Of a stretch of 27,128 nt of DNA, positions 1 to 10,941 are shown one piece after another. The DNA comes from Pigoraptor chileana (taxonomy: Eukaryota > Opisthokonta > Filasterea), in the NCBI GenBank assembly GCA_943704495.1, contig CALSCR010000276.1, positions 1-27,128 on the forward strand. Reading direction: 5' to 3'. Both the position numbers and the translations under genes were made by a program. The notes under the pieces were generated by a model. That model did not search any database and was not told the DNA's origin. It worked only from the letters and a program-made list of their open reading frames with translations. Each line of letters starts with the position of its first letter. The first letter of the stretch is position 1.

Positions 1-133
1 TGTGTGTGTGTATGTGTGTGTATGTGCAGTGAGTGTAACAAGTATATACCACAATGTTTGAAGTGGAAATGTGGGTGGACAAACCAATATCATGCGCGTG
101 CAATACACATCTCCCACAGTGGTATTTACGCAC
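1..133 (-). other. Intron of the beta-mannosidase gene, cut by window edge
   Basis: Sequence after the donor GTGCGT at 133 going down to base 1. It shows no exon-like frame and ends in a TG/TA-rich microsatellite at 1-25. The next exon must be outside the window. Confidence 0.7.
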
Positions 134-1223
134 ATTGGATGGGCTGGAATCGACAAATGGACGGTCCGGATCGATGGAAGTCAGTCGCTTCCGTATTGTT
201 TCAATGTAAAGACGCCAATAGTCAATCACGTACAGGTCACGGTTGGCAATGGACTCGGCAAACCACGCGAGGGCCTGAACATGGATCATAATAACAATTG
301 GCAGATGTAAGATTCAAGATGACATCATAAGTGCGGCAAGTATGCGTGCCACGTGACTTCAAATGCATGCAGTGCACGGCGACCGAGTGAGTGTCGGTGA
401 GGAAATATGAGCACCCAGCACGCAAGCCACTAAAACTGTACGAGCGATGCAGTCGCATTCGGCAAGCAAGCACATGGACGTCTCATGAGGAATAGTGAAG
501 AGCTTGTGCTTGCGTGTGTGTGTGTGTGTGTTTGCGTATTTGAGTTTTGTTTGCGTTGCGAATGTAAGTATGCATGCATGCATATGTGTGTGTGTGTTGG
601 TATGCATACCTGTTCGTTTTCGTTATTTCCGCCAAAAATGACGACACTCGCATGCGTTTGCAATCGCCACAGTGTCTGTGCCACCTCCACATCAACCTGC
701 ACGTGCCACGAAAACGGGCCTCGTTAAAATATGACACGTACTGGAAGAATAAAAACTGTAGCATGCCGACAATCTCCCCCATTGTTTAGGGCTGTTGGCA
801 AGGAAAACAAGAACACACACACACACACACACACGACCTGGCTCTATGTAACTCCGACAGCTTTGAGGAAACGCACGAAAGCAAAGACACCAAGACAACG
901 AACAATGCAAGAGTAGCCAATACAACACGAATAAGGAGGGCTAGTCACAGGTTATGGTTACGTCCTTAACCCTAAATCGTTCTGCAACCCACCAGTTTGA
1001 GGAAGGCGTCGTCGGTCGGATACATGGCGCACGCAAACATGAACTCCTGCCACACCATCAGCCCTTTCTCGTCGCAGAAATCGTAAAATTCGTCCGGCTG
1101 ATAAATTCCGCCACCCCACACGCGAACCCTGCAACCATTACGACAATGGCACGGGAAATAGGAGAGGCGTCAGCTTCCAGTGCGGTCCAAGTCAGTGTGT
1201 GTATTAAGTGTGCGTGTGCGTGT

Positions 1224-1256
<33 letters not shown>

Positions 1257-3098
1257 CGTGCGTGTTTGTGTGTGTGTGCGCAGAGCACATAGATGCACAT
1301 GCAAACGAATTTCACCAAGTTAAAACATGCAGATGGGGAATTAAACAGCTGCCTTGCTCCCCTCAAACTCCCTCATTACCCCTAAAACTCCCTCATAACC
1401 CCTCAAACTCCCTCTACATCCCTCAAGCTCCATCGACTGGCACGCCAGGAGTGACGGCCATCCGCAAACACAGCGGTAAAAACTGGTCAACAGCAGTAAT
1501 TGGATCACAATGTATGCCAGTCGATTCACTCTAGTTGCTTCACGCAACACACACACACACACACATACGCCAACACCCAATATGGCGAACAGCAAACACC
1601 CAATATACTCGTACAAACACACGCATGCACGCATGCACGCACGCACGCATATCACTCACATGTTCATGTTAGCATCGCGTGCACTTTGGAGAAGCGCATG
1701 GATTCGAGTATCGTCCGCCCTTGTATGAAAGACATCAGCAGGGATCCAATTTGCACCCTTTGCCCATACTGGCACGCCGTTCACCCTACAGGGGAAGAGT
1801 AGTGGATGCATGCTCAGCACAGTGCATATGTGCAGCCACAGACACACACACACACACACATACACACACAGACACACACCCACACACACAGACACACACC
1901 CACACACACATTATACACACACATTCACACACACATTATATACACACACATTATATACACACACATGCATGCACATGTGCAAGAATAGACCACTTTTACG
2001 ACAAGTACACATCAGATACATGTCAAAAATTAACGAGATATCCACGTGCCGAAAAGCACAAACTCACCGAAAGTAAAACATAGTTCCATCTGCACCATTT
2101 GCCGCAGGATCTTGCACGAGTTCCACTTTTCGAAGGCCCACTCTACGCGTAACCGTCGACGTTTCGCCGTTGCAGTACGATGTACCAGAGATCACATACA
2201 AGTTAGGTAGTCCATATCCGACTGGCCACCAATAACGCGGCACGGCGACGACAAACGACGCCGACGCAACGGAAAAAGATCCCGCCGACTCCGAAACAAA
2301 CGAAACTTTTCCGACATTGCTTCCATCGAGGTCGACGTTGACTGTTCCGGCCGCACCAGCCGACGCCGACAGGACGAGCGCAGTGACGTTGATAGAGACA
2401 CTACCGTCCGGGAGATGGTCCTGCCGAACAACAACACTCTCAAGGACTGCATTGCTGATCCCAACCAGCGAAACGGGCTTCCATATTCCCATGGGAACAA
2501 ATGCAGGTCCCCAGTCCCAGCCGAAGTCGGACTGCGCTTTCCTGAGAAAGTTGCGGTGTGGAACCGATCCCACGTGGACGTCAAATGGAACAGTGTACGG
2601 GTAATCATCGCTTTTGCGACCAGCAGAACCTGCGGCGGATTTGATTGCTATGGCGAGTTGGTTCGTGCCTTCCAAAAGCACGCCCGACACGTCAAAGCGG
2701 TAGCGAATGTGCATGCTCTCGGTGGAGCCCACCAAATGTCCGTTAAGTGTTACATCCGACACGCAATCAATGCCATCCAGCACGAGAAAAATTGCCCTTT
2801 CAGAAAGAAGTGGGTCCGACGCAACAAACGATGTTGTGTATGTCCAGTTGTCGAAAGCAATCCATCTCTGTAAGAGTTCGTTATCGCCAATGTATGGATC
2901 ACCTATGACGCCTTGTCGCAATAGGTCGAGATGCACATATCCTGGGACTTGTGCTTCTGCGCGAATGCTGCCATTCGCATTCACAACCTTCCAATCACCA
3001 TTGCTAAGGTCGATTGAAGTGTAGGAGTCGGCAAATCTGACCACGCAGAAAAGCAACAAGATGGGGATAGTGCTGCGCAAGTGCCCCATAGCGAACAT
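134..3098 (-). CDS. MANBA: Beta-mannosidase (glycoside hydrolase family 2), 3'-partial, five exons in window
   Basis: Hydrolyses terminal beta-linked mannose from N-glycan fragments, normally in the lysosome. Exons (transcript order): 3098-2068, 1785-1660, 1128-993, 696-610, 274-134; all introns are GT-AG and phases agree, giving 507 residues. Animal enzymes have about 880, so roughly 370 residues lie off the left edge. The N-terminus is a hydrophobic signal peptide (residues ~7-25). The first ATG is at 3098; a second at 3089 is equally possible. Family hallmarks seen: sugar-binding/jelly-roll domain with FGWDWGP, then [29 protein letters not shown], and GNNENE near residue 455, where the first Glu after NN (~457) is the expected acid/base. 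The nucleophile Glu should be in the missing part. Divergent from the FSIP1-like gene. Exon 5 ends at SSPSN, as in animal homologues. Identification is firm; exact exon ends are inferred. Confidence 0.93.
813..834. repeat. (AC)11 microsatellite in beta-mannosidase intron 3
   Basis: Uninterrupted AC dinucleotides inside intron 697-992; sense strand of the gene reads TG. Confidence 0.9.
1195..1280. repeat. TG/CG-rich microsatellite near the 3' end of beta-mannosidase intron 2
   Basis: About 85 bp of imperfect TG with CG interruptions on the plus strand, so CA on the transcribed sense strand. It lies about 70 bp before the acceptor of exon 3. The same intron has a short AC tract on the plus strand at 1547-1565 (sense TG) near its donor. 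Confidence 0.85.
1361..1435. repeat. Minisatellite, 20-bp unit, about 3.7 copies
   Basis: Units starting at 1361, 1381, 1401 and 1421 follow the pattern CCTCAAACTCCCTCATAACC with a few substitutions; the last copy is cut short. It lies inside beta-mannosidase intron 2 (1129-1659). It keeps its 20-bp register without indels, which suggests recent local duplication. Confidence 0.85.
1838..1970. repeat. Compound AC-rich microsatellite in beta-mannosidase intron 1
   Basis: About 130 bp of AC repeats broken by GACACACACCC and ATTATA blocks that themselves recur two or three times. It fills most of the intron 1786-2067. On the gene's sense strand it reads TG. Confidence 0.85.
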
Positions 3099-3800
3099 TG
3101 GCACAGCGACAGCACAGCGGATGCGGATGCGAATAACAACACGTATGGTTCAGACACCCATCTGCATCCAAGCCTGCTCTCACTTCTACTTTCATAAAGT
3201 GGCAACTAAGCTTATTATACTTTACGTGAATCTTCTTTGCGTCCACGTATTGACTCAGAGGCTGGTCACGTAACGCTGGAGACATTAAACGAGATATCGG
3301 AAACAACTCCACCCTTATTTACTACATAGTTCTGATTGTTGCGATTAAGTAGGTATTTGCGTGTGAATCTGAGCCAAACTTCAATACATAATGATATGGC
3401 GGAAGTGCGGTTTGAGGAATGTTCAACAAAATTCAAAACTGCCGATTGCGCCGACACATGCATCTAAATGCATCTTAATGCCTAAATGGTGTCGTTTTAT
3501 CACTGACCATATTCAAAGCTATCAATAACAGTCGCATACCGCTGCCAATGACAGGCAGAACGTGATACTTATCTTGTTAAATTGATTGCGGTTGTGTGCG
3601 ACGTTTCAAATATTCGCTGGCTTTTCAAATACTGAATCGGTGGTTGCCGTCGCGTGAACCGAATAACTCACCCGATTGCAAAGTCAAAGTTCCCAACTCA
3701 TGGCGACATCGCCCACGATGTACCTCGCGGGATAACTTATCGTCATTAGAAGTTGTATACTTTTTTTTCGGTTACAAAACAAAGCACAGTGGCACCTGCA
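3099..3800. promoter_or_regulatory. Shared upstream region of divergent beta-mannosidase and FSIP1-like genes
   Basis: This 702-bp gap separates two start codons facing away from each other, so it should hold both promoters and 5' UTRs. I see no clear TATA box at a sensible distance from either start. An imperfect inverted repeat at 3642-3660 (GGTTGCC, five-base spacer, GTGAACC) lies about 140 bp before the FSIP1-like ATG and resembles an RFX X-box, though its spacer is longer than the usual 1-3 bases. Promoter function is inferred from position only. Confidence 0.45.
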
Positions 3801-6800
3801 ATGATGGCAGGCGTCCCATCACCGTCCCGTGGCGGTGGCGGTTCGATTAAACCCGTCGTTGCGATTCGAAGACGATCCAATGGCGGCGTGCTCTCAAACA
3901 ATGGCAGCATGGAGTATCTTGGTGCCGATACGGCAGGAACTGCATCGCCGTCGGCATCTTCGATCTCTTCCCCTGCGCATGGCGATGTGCGCTCAGCAAG
4001 CAGGGGAAGTGTGCGCAATGGTTCCGCTGGACGACGGCATGAAGGAGAGGGGCGCCTGGAAATGCTACCATCCGAAGGTGTGTTGTGAATTGCAAATGCT
4101 TGAAGATATGCCATTGGAAGGGGTCTTGTAATTGTAAACGGAGAAGTTGAAGATTATTGTGATTATACAATTGTGTCGTTAGTTTATGCAATTGCTCAAA
4201 CGATGACGTTTATTTTATTCCATTTCTTTTGTCATTCGGCACTACCGCAGCCGACGCCCAGGCAGCCGATCCCCAGGCATGGACGTCCACAAGAGATGCG
4301 TTTGGTGCAAACGACGGACAGGCTCGTGGCAGTGCTGGAAAACGCATCCTTCCCACCGTGCAGCGAAGAGACGTCGATTCGGAGCCGGATATCGCTGCCA
4401 TACAGCAGGGTATTGCGCGTGCAGTGACAACAGAGAAACGTCAACAGGAGATGCGCAAGCAGCAACAACAAAAACAACAGCGGGAGCCTTCCATGTCTGA
4501 TCTATCCACAGTGGCAGCGACGGATCCTCCCCGAGAACAGCGTGTGGATGCGGGCTCTTTGCGTGAAGCATCGACCAACACACAACCTCCAAAGCGCGCA
4601 GTGGCTGGTGGCGCTTCCTCCCGCGGTGCGAAGGCATCGTCGGTGAATGCGAATGTCAGTGCGAGTGATCATGGCGAGGGAGATGCGATGGATGATCTCG
4701 ATAGCGGGCACTATCTCCTTGCCATGCGCGAAAAAATGGCATTGTTTGAGGAGCAGCAATCGAAGCGGCGACAGGAACTCGCGGGGTACATGCGATCCCT
4801 CTTTGATCGTCCCGATGCGAATGGAGATCAGCTTGTGGAGATGCCCGACGACTGGCATGACATTATCACGCGGCTTGTTGACTCCGAGAGAACATCTGAT
4901 CGAGGCGCGGGTGAGACAGGCGCAGGAAGCAGAGGGAAGGGCCGTGCGGGTCCTGCAACAAGGAACGCACGCGTGGAGAAGACATCTGAGGTTGCGTCGG
5001 GCGTGCAAAAACAACACAAAGGATCGCCTTCTGTCTCAAACTTAAAAGAAGAGGGTGTAATATCGTCGAATGCATCGTCTATGCACTCTGGTCCGCGAAG
5101 AGATGATGATCGCCGTGGGGATGGCGACGTTCCAAAGAATGCGCCGCAAAAGGCGAAATCTACGATCGATTCTCAGTCTGGAGCGGCAGCACAGACACAA
5201 CGGACGAGCGCACAACACGCTGGAACAGAGGCCAAAGCGCCTTCTGCCGGTGGTGGTGGTGGCGACAGTTCATCCGGCACTGCGGCAGATGGATCCAAAG
5301 ATGGCGAGCAAACGGAGATGGATGCAAAGGTGAAAAAGGCGATGGATCGAATGCGTCAGTTGGACGAGGAGCTTGCGGATGCCATCAAGAAGGAGCGAGA
5401 AACAAAGCGGCGGAGGAAGGAGCAGGCCGCCGCAGCCGCTGCCGAGCGTGCGGATGAGAGTGACAAGGGTGCCACATCCGGGGCTCTTGTCACACGGTCG
5501 AACAGTAATTTGCGAGACAGCGGTAGTGGATTTGGGGGCGGTGTCATCATTTCCGATGGTGACGACGAAAACAGTGACGAGGAGGTTGCAGCGGCAACGG
5601 CTCCGCTCTTCACAACACAGCCGACAGATATGTCTGCGTCGCGCTCCAAACTGGGTGGTTCCACTGTTGTCCATGCCGGCGCTGCGTCTGCACGCACAAA
5701 GGGGGCGTCGCAATCAAAGCTCAACGCCGACGGTCCTTCATCGCACTCAACAATGGGAGCTGCCGGTGGCAAAGCTGGGCGCGCGATGAAGGAAGAAGCG
5801 GCGGCGACGGCGTCAACTGCGGCAGCTGCAACCGAAGTTCCCTTTGCCGGTGATCCGGGTGAGCCTGACTTTGTGCGCCGCAACATCCAACTGGCAGGGG
5901 ATGCCGGCAGCCTCGTCGCCATGACGGAGGAGGAGAAGCGGCGGTTGCGCGCGCTCATTGGAGACGGCGACGACTCTGAGGGGGAAGACACCGACGCCGA
6001 CGGAAAGCATGATGCATCGGATGTGGCGTCGGTGGGAAACATGTCTCGCCGCTCTCGGGGAACCAAAAGGGGCGCCGAGTCCAGGACATCGCGTGCGGAC
6101 GGCGCCGAGTCTGCACTTGGCTCGAATCCGTTTGATTGCGGCGCGAGTTGTGCGTATTTGAACCTGGAAGATGACAACCCGTATGCAATATCTGCGGTGC
6201 CTGGGGAGGGCTTCACCCCGGATGAGCTGCTCATGAACCAGCTGGTGGCGATCGAGGAGAAGCTGAAGGCGCTGGTCCCACAGGAGGAATGGGAGGCAAA
6301 GTCGATTCGCCCGCCGAGCCAACGCACGGGATCCTCAATGTCAATGGCATCTTCTCGCAATACGTTCATGACAAATCGGACGGGCGCTTCCGAGGCCTCT
6401 GACCGTTTACGGTTGCGCTCAATGGTGTCGTCGCGGTATGTGGCGCCACCGCCCGTCGCCGAGTCTGCGCAGGCCAAGATGCGGGAGATTGACGAGCGTC
6501 TTGCGGCATTGAAGCACGTGACTGAGGTCGAGCACGAGACGAAGCCTCTTGAGCCGGATGTGTTGCGGAATCTTATTCGCGATTGCCAGATGGAGCAGCT
6601 CAAGCACAAGTACTCTGCCGGGTATGGCTCCGACTATTTCCGACCGAAGAGTGAGTTGGATGATGAGGATGATCGCGGCTATTCTGTGGGAGGCGCACAA
6701 GTGCACGCTCAGTCACAGCCGTCTGCTTCTGGCAGTGTGCAATTGACGCCGGAGGAAGCTGCCGAGAAGAAGAGACAGCGCGAATTGAAGAAGACGTTGG

Positions 6801-7231
6801 CGTCGGCGGTGGAGGAGACCATTGAGGAGAGTGGCGAGGAGTCTGGGGGCGAGGATGTGGATGCATATGGATATGACGACGATGATGAAGACAACGAAGG
6901 AGATGCAGCTGATGGAGAGGGCAATATCTTGGATTCGGATGGCGAGGATACTGGCTCCAATGCGAGCGAGGACCGTGGCGAGCTTCCCGCGCCAAAGAAA
7001 TCTCTCGGTAGCGTTCATTTCGACCCGAACGAATATGTCGCTCTCGATGCGGACGACATTTTGAACATGGGAGTGCCCTCGCGTCCCGTCTCGCGGGTAT
7101 TGTCTGGGAAATCAGCGTTGCGTGGCAGTGCGGACCATTCGCACTCTGTCTCCGCCACTGCTGCAAACAGAGACGATGTGGTCATTAGCGATCTCAGCCG
7201 GTGCAATTCGGCGATGGAAGGGCACGATTGA
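3801..7231 (+). CDS. FSIP1: FSIP1-like coiled-coil protein (fibrous sheath-interacting protein 1 homologue)
   Basis: Two exons, 3801-4077 and 4251-7231, joined phase 1 across a 173-bp intron (donor GTGTGT, acceptor CCGCAG) give 1,085 residues. Animal FSIP1 is about 580 and binds the AKAP4 fibrous sheath of the sperm tail; homologues occur in flagellated organisms. Conserved blocks appear in the same order as in animal FSIP1: a basic coiled coil KVKKAMDRMRQLDEEL (~450-480), DFVRRNIQLA followed by EEEKRRLRALI (~632-660), DELLMNQLVAIEEKLKAL (~725-750), and AKMREIDERLAALK plus LEPDVLRNLIRDC (~832-870). The extra length is low-complexity Ser/Ala/Gly/Lys sequence and an acidic Asp/Glu stretch near 960-990. 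No signal peptide or membrane segment. The start is the first ATG, doubled at 3801 and 3804. Homology is a sequence call from memory of the family; a flagellar role is inferred. Confidence 0.82.
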
Positions 7232-7914
7232 AGCGGGCGGACGGATTGCTTGTTCGATCGTCTTCAGCGCCATGTTTCTGTTGGTGTGTGGAGTGAGTGT
7301 TTTGTTTGTGCATGCCATTGAATGGATATGCAAAGAACACCACATCATCTCCATCAATATCGCGTGCAACAAACATAGTGGCGTTCTCTACGTCTGCATA
7401 CGGACTGTGTATATTATAGCTGCTTTATTCTGCGGGCGCGCTTGCTTGGGATTTTTGTGGTGGACTTCAATCTTTGGACATGTGCTCAGACACACCGATT
7501 ACGGTGTGACTGCACAGTTGCCATGGCGCACTTATCATGTCAGTGTTGACAAGATCAGTGGCATCGATTCCATCACTATCAGTTTCCATTTTCAACATTA
7601 AATATGTAATTATCAAACTGGATATCTTAGTTTGTGGTAATTTCCACATGAAAATAGCAATCGTCACTATTATTTGGGTTGTCTCTTTTCAAGATATTCG
7701 GCTCCTGTGCTCAGTCTGCTCTACATCAACACAACAATAACTGTAATGGACCAGAGTGTATTCCGACTGTCTTCTCTTGGTGACAATCTGCCGCCAGTGT
7801 TGACGATAATTGCAGATAACGTTAACTATACAAACAGTCCCTGTGGCAGTTATGGCCATTGCGGCAGCCATCCAATACACACACTGTCACACTGAGGTTG
7901 CCACGGAAAAAGGA

Positions 7915-7920
7915 AATAAA
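7915..7920 (+). terminator. Candidate poly(A) signal of the FSIP1-like gene
   Basis: Exact AATAAA on the plus strand, about 685 bp after the stop codon. It would imply a long 3' UTR. No GT-rich downstream element is obvious, so this is position-based inference. Confidence 0.3.
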
Positions 7921-7953
7921 ATGCAATTTCAACACGTCCATTTTTTTAAATAA

Positions 7954-7959
7954 TTTATT
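7954..7959 (-). terminator. Candidate poly(A) signal of PH-like gene A
   Basis: Exact AATAAA on the minus strand (TTTATT on plus), about 700 bp beyond that gene's stop. It lies 34 bp from the opposed plus-strand signal, so the two 3' UTRs would meet here if both are used. Confidence 0.25.
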
Positions 7960-8664
7960 CACTGCCGCAGTTGGATTTCAATGGAGACTGCCAACATCGG
8001 GCCGAGTTAACCAACATTGAAACGTACGGACAGCCGTATGATCTCCGAAAAGTCAGTCATACAGTCGATCAATTAAAATGAATATTGGCCGATATGTGGG
8101 GTGATTCGTTCCATTCGGTGTTGCGTCACGCATAACGTAACGTCACGTCAGTGGACAACATGCCACAACGGCTGACACAAGGCCAATGGTTCGTAAGCCT
8201 GCAGGCCGGTTGAACTTCGTGTGACGCACGTAATTACTCGGCCAACACTCGGGCCGGACGGGTATGCGACGTATGCGAGAGTAACTGCGACACAGCTCGT
8301 TAGCTTTGCTTCGAATGCATTCAGTTCATGACAGTTGCTTTGCGACGACCGCCAAAAGCAATGAACGCGTGTTGGTGTCGAATATAGGATCGCAGTCGTA
8401 TTCTGGCCACTGAGTCTTGCAGCCATAAAATACAGTGCGATTTTACAATGGCGACGGCTTCGGATGTACTGACGCGTAGTCGTACACCAACGAAAATTGG
8501 TAATATGTACAAAGCGATAAATAGCAGTTGTTATAATCAGCCGAGAGATATCCGCCCGCAAGCAACCGTCGCAGCTCGTGTACCGTCGTTATGAAAAACC
8601 GAAGTGGAATCGCCATACGAGGTGAGGAAATGATCTCAATCATTCGGCGGTCGTCTGTATTCGC

Positions 8665-9816
8665 TCACAGATTTCGACAGACGCGCGAGCAGCGACGATC
8701 ATACAGCGTTTTGTAGTGAGCAATATTGCTGACCACAACATCCTGCCCAATTGAAGCAAGTTGAGAAAGAAACGCAATATGTGGTTAAGCGAGTGACCGT
8801 GACGCAGGTTGTCCTCACTAAAGGAAGCACTCCAGAGAAGGTTGAATCCCCCCTCCCCCCCACACACGCACACACACGCGCTCATATAGATAATATGCAC
8901 ATACATAATCCAACTTTCATCCACAAATTGTTTCACCATCCGGTTCGGGACAATACTAGTCATTCAGTCTGTGCGAAATAGGGAATATAAGCGAGGCAAC
9001 ACATGCATTCGGCAATACTCACCATATCATCCATGCGTCCGCCATGAAGTTTGATTAGCTTCCCAGTGCGATTGCGGACCGACTTGCGCATTTTCAGTCC
9101 CACACGACAGTACGGCCTGAAAAAGGACTTGCAGAGTTTGACTTCTGCAGATGGGTGCATCAAACCAATAAAGGAGAGGTTTTTATCAGCTTGTGCCGCA
9201 AATCAGACCAAAAGACATGTTTGCCGAAGACATAAGTGAAGCCAAGCACATACCTTTCATGTCATAGTATGGAATAATCTTGACGCTCAATGTGTTTGGG
9301 CGACCGGGTTCCTGATAGTACCACATCACTTCACGATCGGTGACAACGATCTTGCCGTAACGCATGCACTCTGCATTAAAACAAGAAAGAACTATGCGTT
9401 AGAGTTTCCACAAACGAAAATAGATTCATAGCCAATTGTAAGATACTGCACAAGATGCCATTATTAGTCTTCATGCCATCTCATCACCCACTTCGTCGCT
9501 TTCCTGCGCGGAATAACTTGTCCATGAAGACAATGAAAAAGGGGAGCACGCCGAATGACATATCTGCATTCTTGCTCAGGCCAAATACGGCGACAATATT
9601 GCCAGAGACAAGGCGCTGTAGGGCAGCGAGCTCCTCTTTGGTAAGAACATCGTACAAAACAGGTTCGATGTGATTTCCAGAAATTGTTGGGCGTGCGGAT
9701 GAGCAATTCACATTGCTGGGCACTCGTTCGAGAAGTGGCTCAATGGATCGCATGGAGCTGCCGGATGGGTGGCGCGACAAAGCGGCGTGCGGAGAGAGAG
9801 TCTGTGATGTCGCCAT
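8665..9816 (-). CDS. Small protein with PH-like segment, paralogue A
   Basis: Four exons, 9816-9492, 9370-9254, 9144-9023 and 8742-8665, all GT-AG with matching phases (1, 1, 0), give 213 residues. I do not recognise a named family. Residues ~58-80 carry the motif LTKEELAALQRLVSG then NIVAVFGL, shared almost exactly with gene B at 10942-11916. From ~109 onward the strand pattern (KIVVTDREVMWYY, IIPYYDMKGEV, then KLIKL and an ending helix VVVSNIAHYKTLY) reads like a pleckstrin-homology-type fold, with the usual 'I-P-x-x-D-I' turn and C-terminal helix; this is pattern judgement only. Exon 4 is supported by its alignment to the last residues of gene B. No signal peptide is seen; residues 86-97 are hydrophobic. 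Divergent from gene B with about 1.1 kb between starts. Confidence 0.62.
8848..8880. repeat. C-run plus AC microsatellite in intron 3 of PH-like gene A
   Basis: A run of C's broken once by T, followed by CACACACGC repeats. In the sense strand of the gene it reads TG repeats followed by a G-run, inside intron 8743-9022. Confidence 0.75.
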
Positions 9817-10941
9817 TGTTGAAACAGATGTTGGCGTTCAACCAATTAATTTAGCATTAGGTTCAATGTTGTGCTTGATAGTATTTGAAGATGATGTGGT
9901 TGCTAGATGCGAATTAAATATGGCTAGCCTCCACAATCCAAAGTGGCTGTGGTCTCTCAGAGTCGACGTGGGCGTGAGATGATGGAATGTAGACGACTGT
10001 GGCCAGTTGCTAGTGTTGACGCGGAGATGGAGAACCCGAGGATCGCCCGTGGGACACAAAGAAGTCATAACGCAGACACAACGTGTTGTGCTTCGTGCGA
10101 GAGGTAATGGCATGGTGAGTAATATGGTGCTCTCAGACACGGTGTACTCAACGTGTTTAATCTCACCGGCGGCATACTGCTGATGCGCTGTGATCCGGCA
10201 TCGGTGGCACGCGCCAATGCTAATTGTAGCATGCGTTGTAATTTTTTCAAACAAAACATCCATAAATAGCATCAGCGTGCTTGCCATAAATAGAAACTTC
10301 TCAGAAATTCCATAAATGGCATATTCATGTTACTGTTATGTGGAATATTTCCTTTTATGGTTGTCTGGACATTTTCAACACTCCCAGAAACGCCCTTGGC
10401 GTCAACACAAATGGTTTCCTCTATTCACATTTCAAGAGTGCATAATGTGATTTCGTTCCTTTGAAGCTGAATTTGGAACCGGTTTGCGTTTGAGATTGGC
10501 CGCATGGAATCCAGACGGCGGGTGAAACTTGGCCTCACTGATTGATTCAATCAGGCTTCACTGTATGGCACTAAACAGCCACACCGCTTGAGTGAGTCGC
10601 AGCTTTGACCCAACAGAGGACGATAGAGGGCGATGGAAAACGTCATGCCACGGGCGTCGGTCTTAGTTATGGCTGTGACATAAGCGCTCACCAAATACAT
10701 ATATTACGCACTGGTGATGGCGTATTCCAAACATTCAAAATATTAATGCACGCGGTGAATATCCGCTGACGGCACGCACTCCCAATACGGTCTGATTTCG
10801 CACATTCTAGCAGTCACACACCGGAACAGGAAATTCTTTAACTCGCCAACGACTTCTCAGTTATAATTGCAAATCCATCCCACAAGGAGACATTTTATTT
10901 TGAAATCTCGTTGACATTCAGCCCGGCCGCCATAGTTCAGC
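9817..10941. promoter_or_regulatory. Divergent intergenic region between PH-like paralogues A and B
   Basis: This 1.1-kb gap lies between two start codons pointing away from each other and should hold both promoters. Its only repeat-like feature is three copies of CCATAAAT at 10260-10267, 10286-10293 and 10310-10317, two followed by AG and one by GG. An open frame on the minus strand (10287-9838) has no recognisable features. I find no evident palindromic arms linking the two upstream regions. Confidence 0.4.

Larger units (their letters stand above)
7232..8664. other. Intergenic gap between convergent genes
   Basis: About 1.4 kb between the stop of the plus-strand FSIP1-like gene and the stop of the minus-strand PH-like gene A. 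Open frames here show no recognisable domain, no splice-consistent exons and no composition unlike random sequence. Two opposed AATAAA signals near 7915-7959 are the only features I can support, so the region probably carries both 3' UTRs. Confidence 0.5.

Noticed and set aside
3098-3104. Extension of the beta-mannosidase start two codons upstream to 3104
   Set aside because: The codon at 3104 is GTG, not ATG; the first ATG in frame is at 3098.
4251-4262. Alternative acceptor at 4262 for the FSIP1-like exon 2
   Set aside because: It would leave the phase-1 donor out of frame; the acceptor ending at 4250 keeps the frame.
5356-6609. 417-codon open frame on the minus strand
   Set aside because: It is fully antisense to conserved FSIP1-like coding sequence; its Ser/Ala-rich text is the mirror of the codon bias of the real gene.
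8148-8561. 137-codon open frame on the minus strand between convergent genes
   Set aside because: No recognisable domain, no splice-consistent extension and ordinary composition; likely 3' UTR or intergenic chance frame.
9838-10287. 149-codon open frame on the minus strand between the PH-like paralogues
   Set aside because: Lies in the presumed shared promoter; no similarity to the neighbours and no protein-like pattern.
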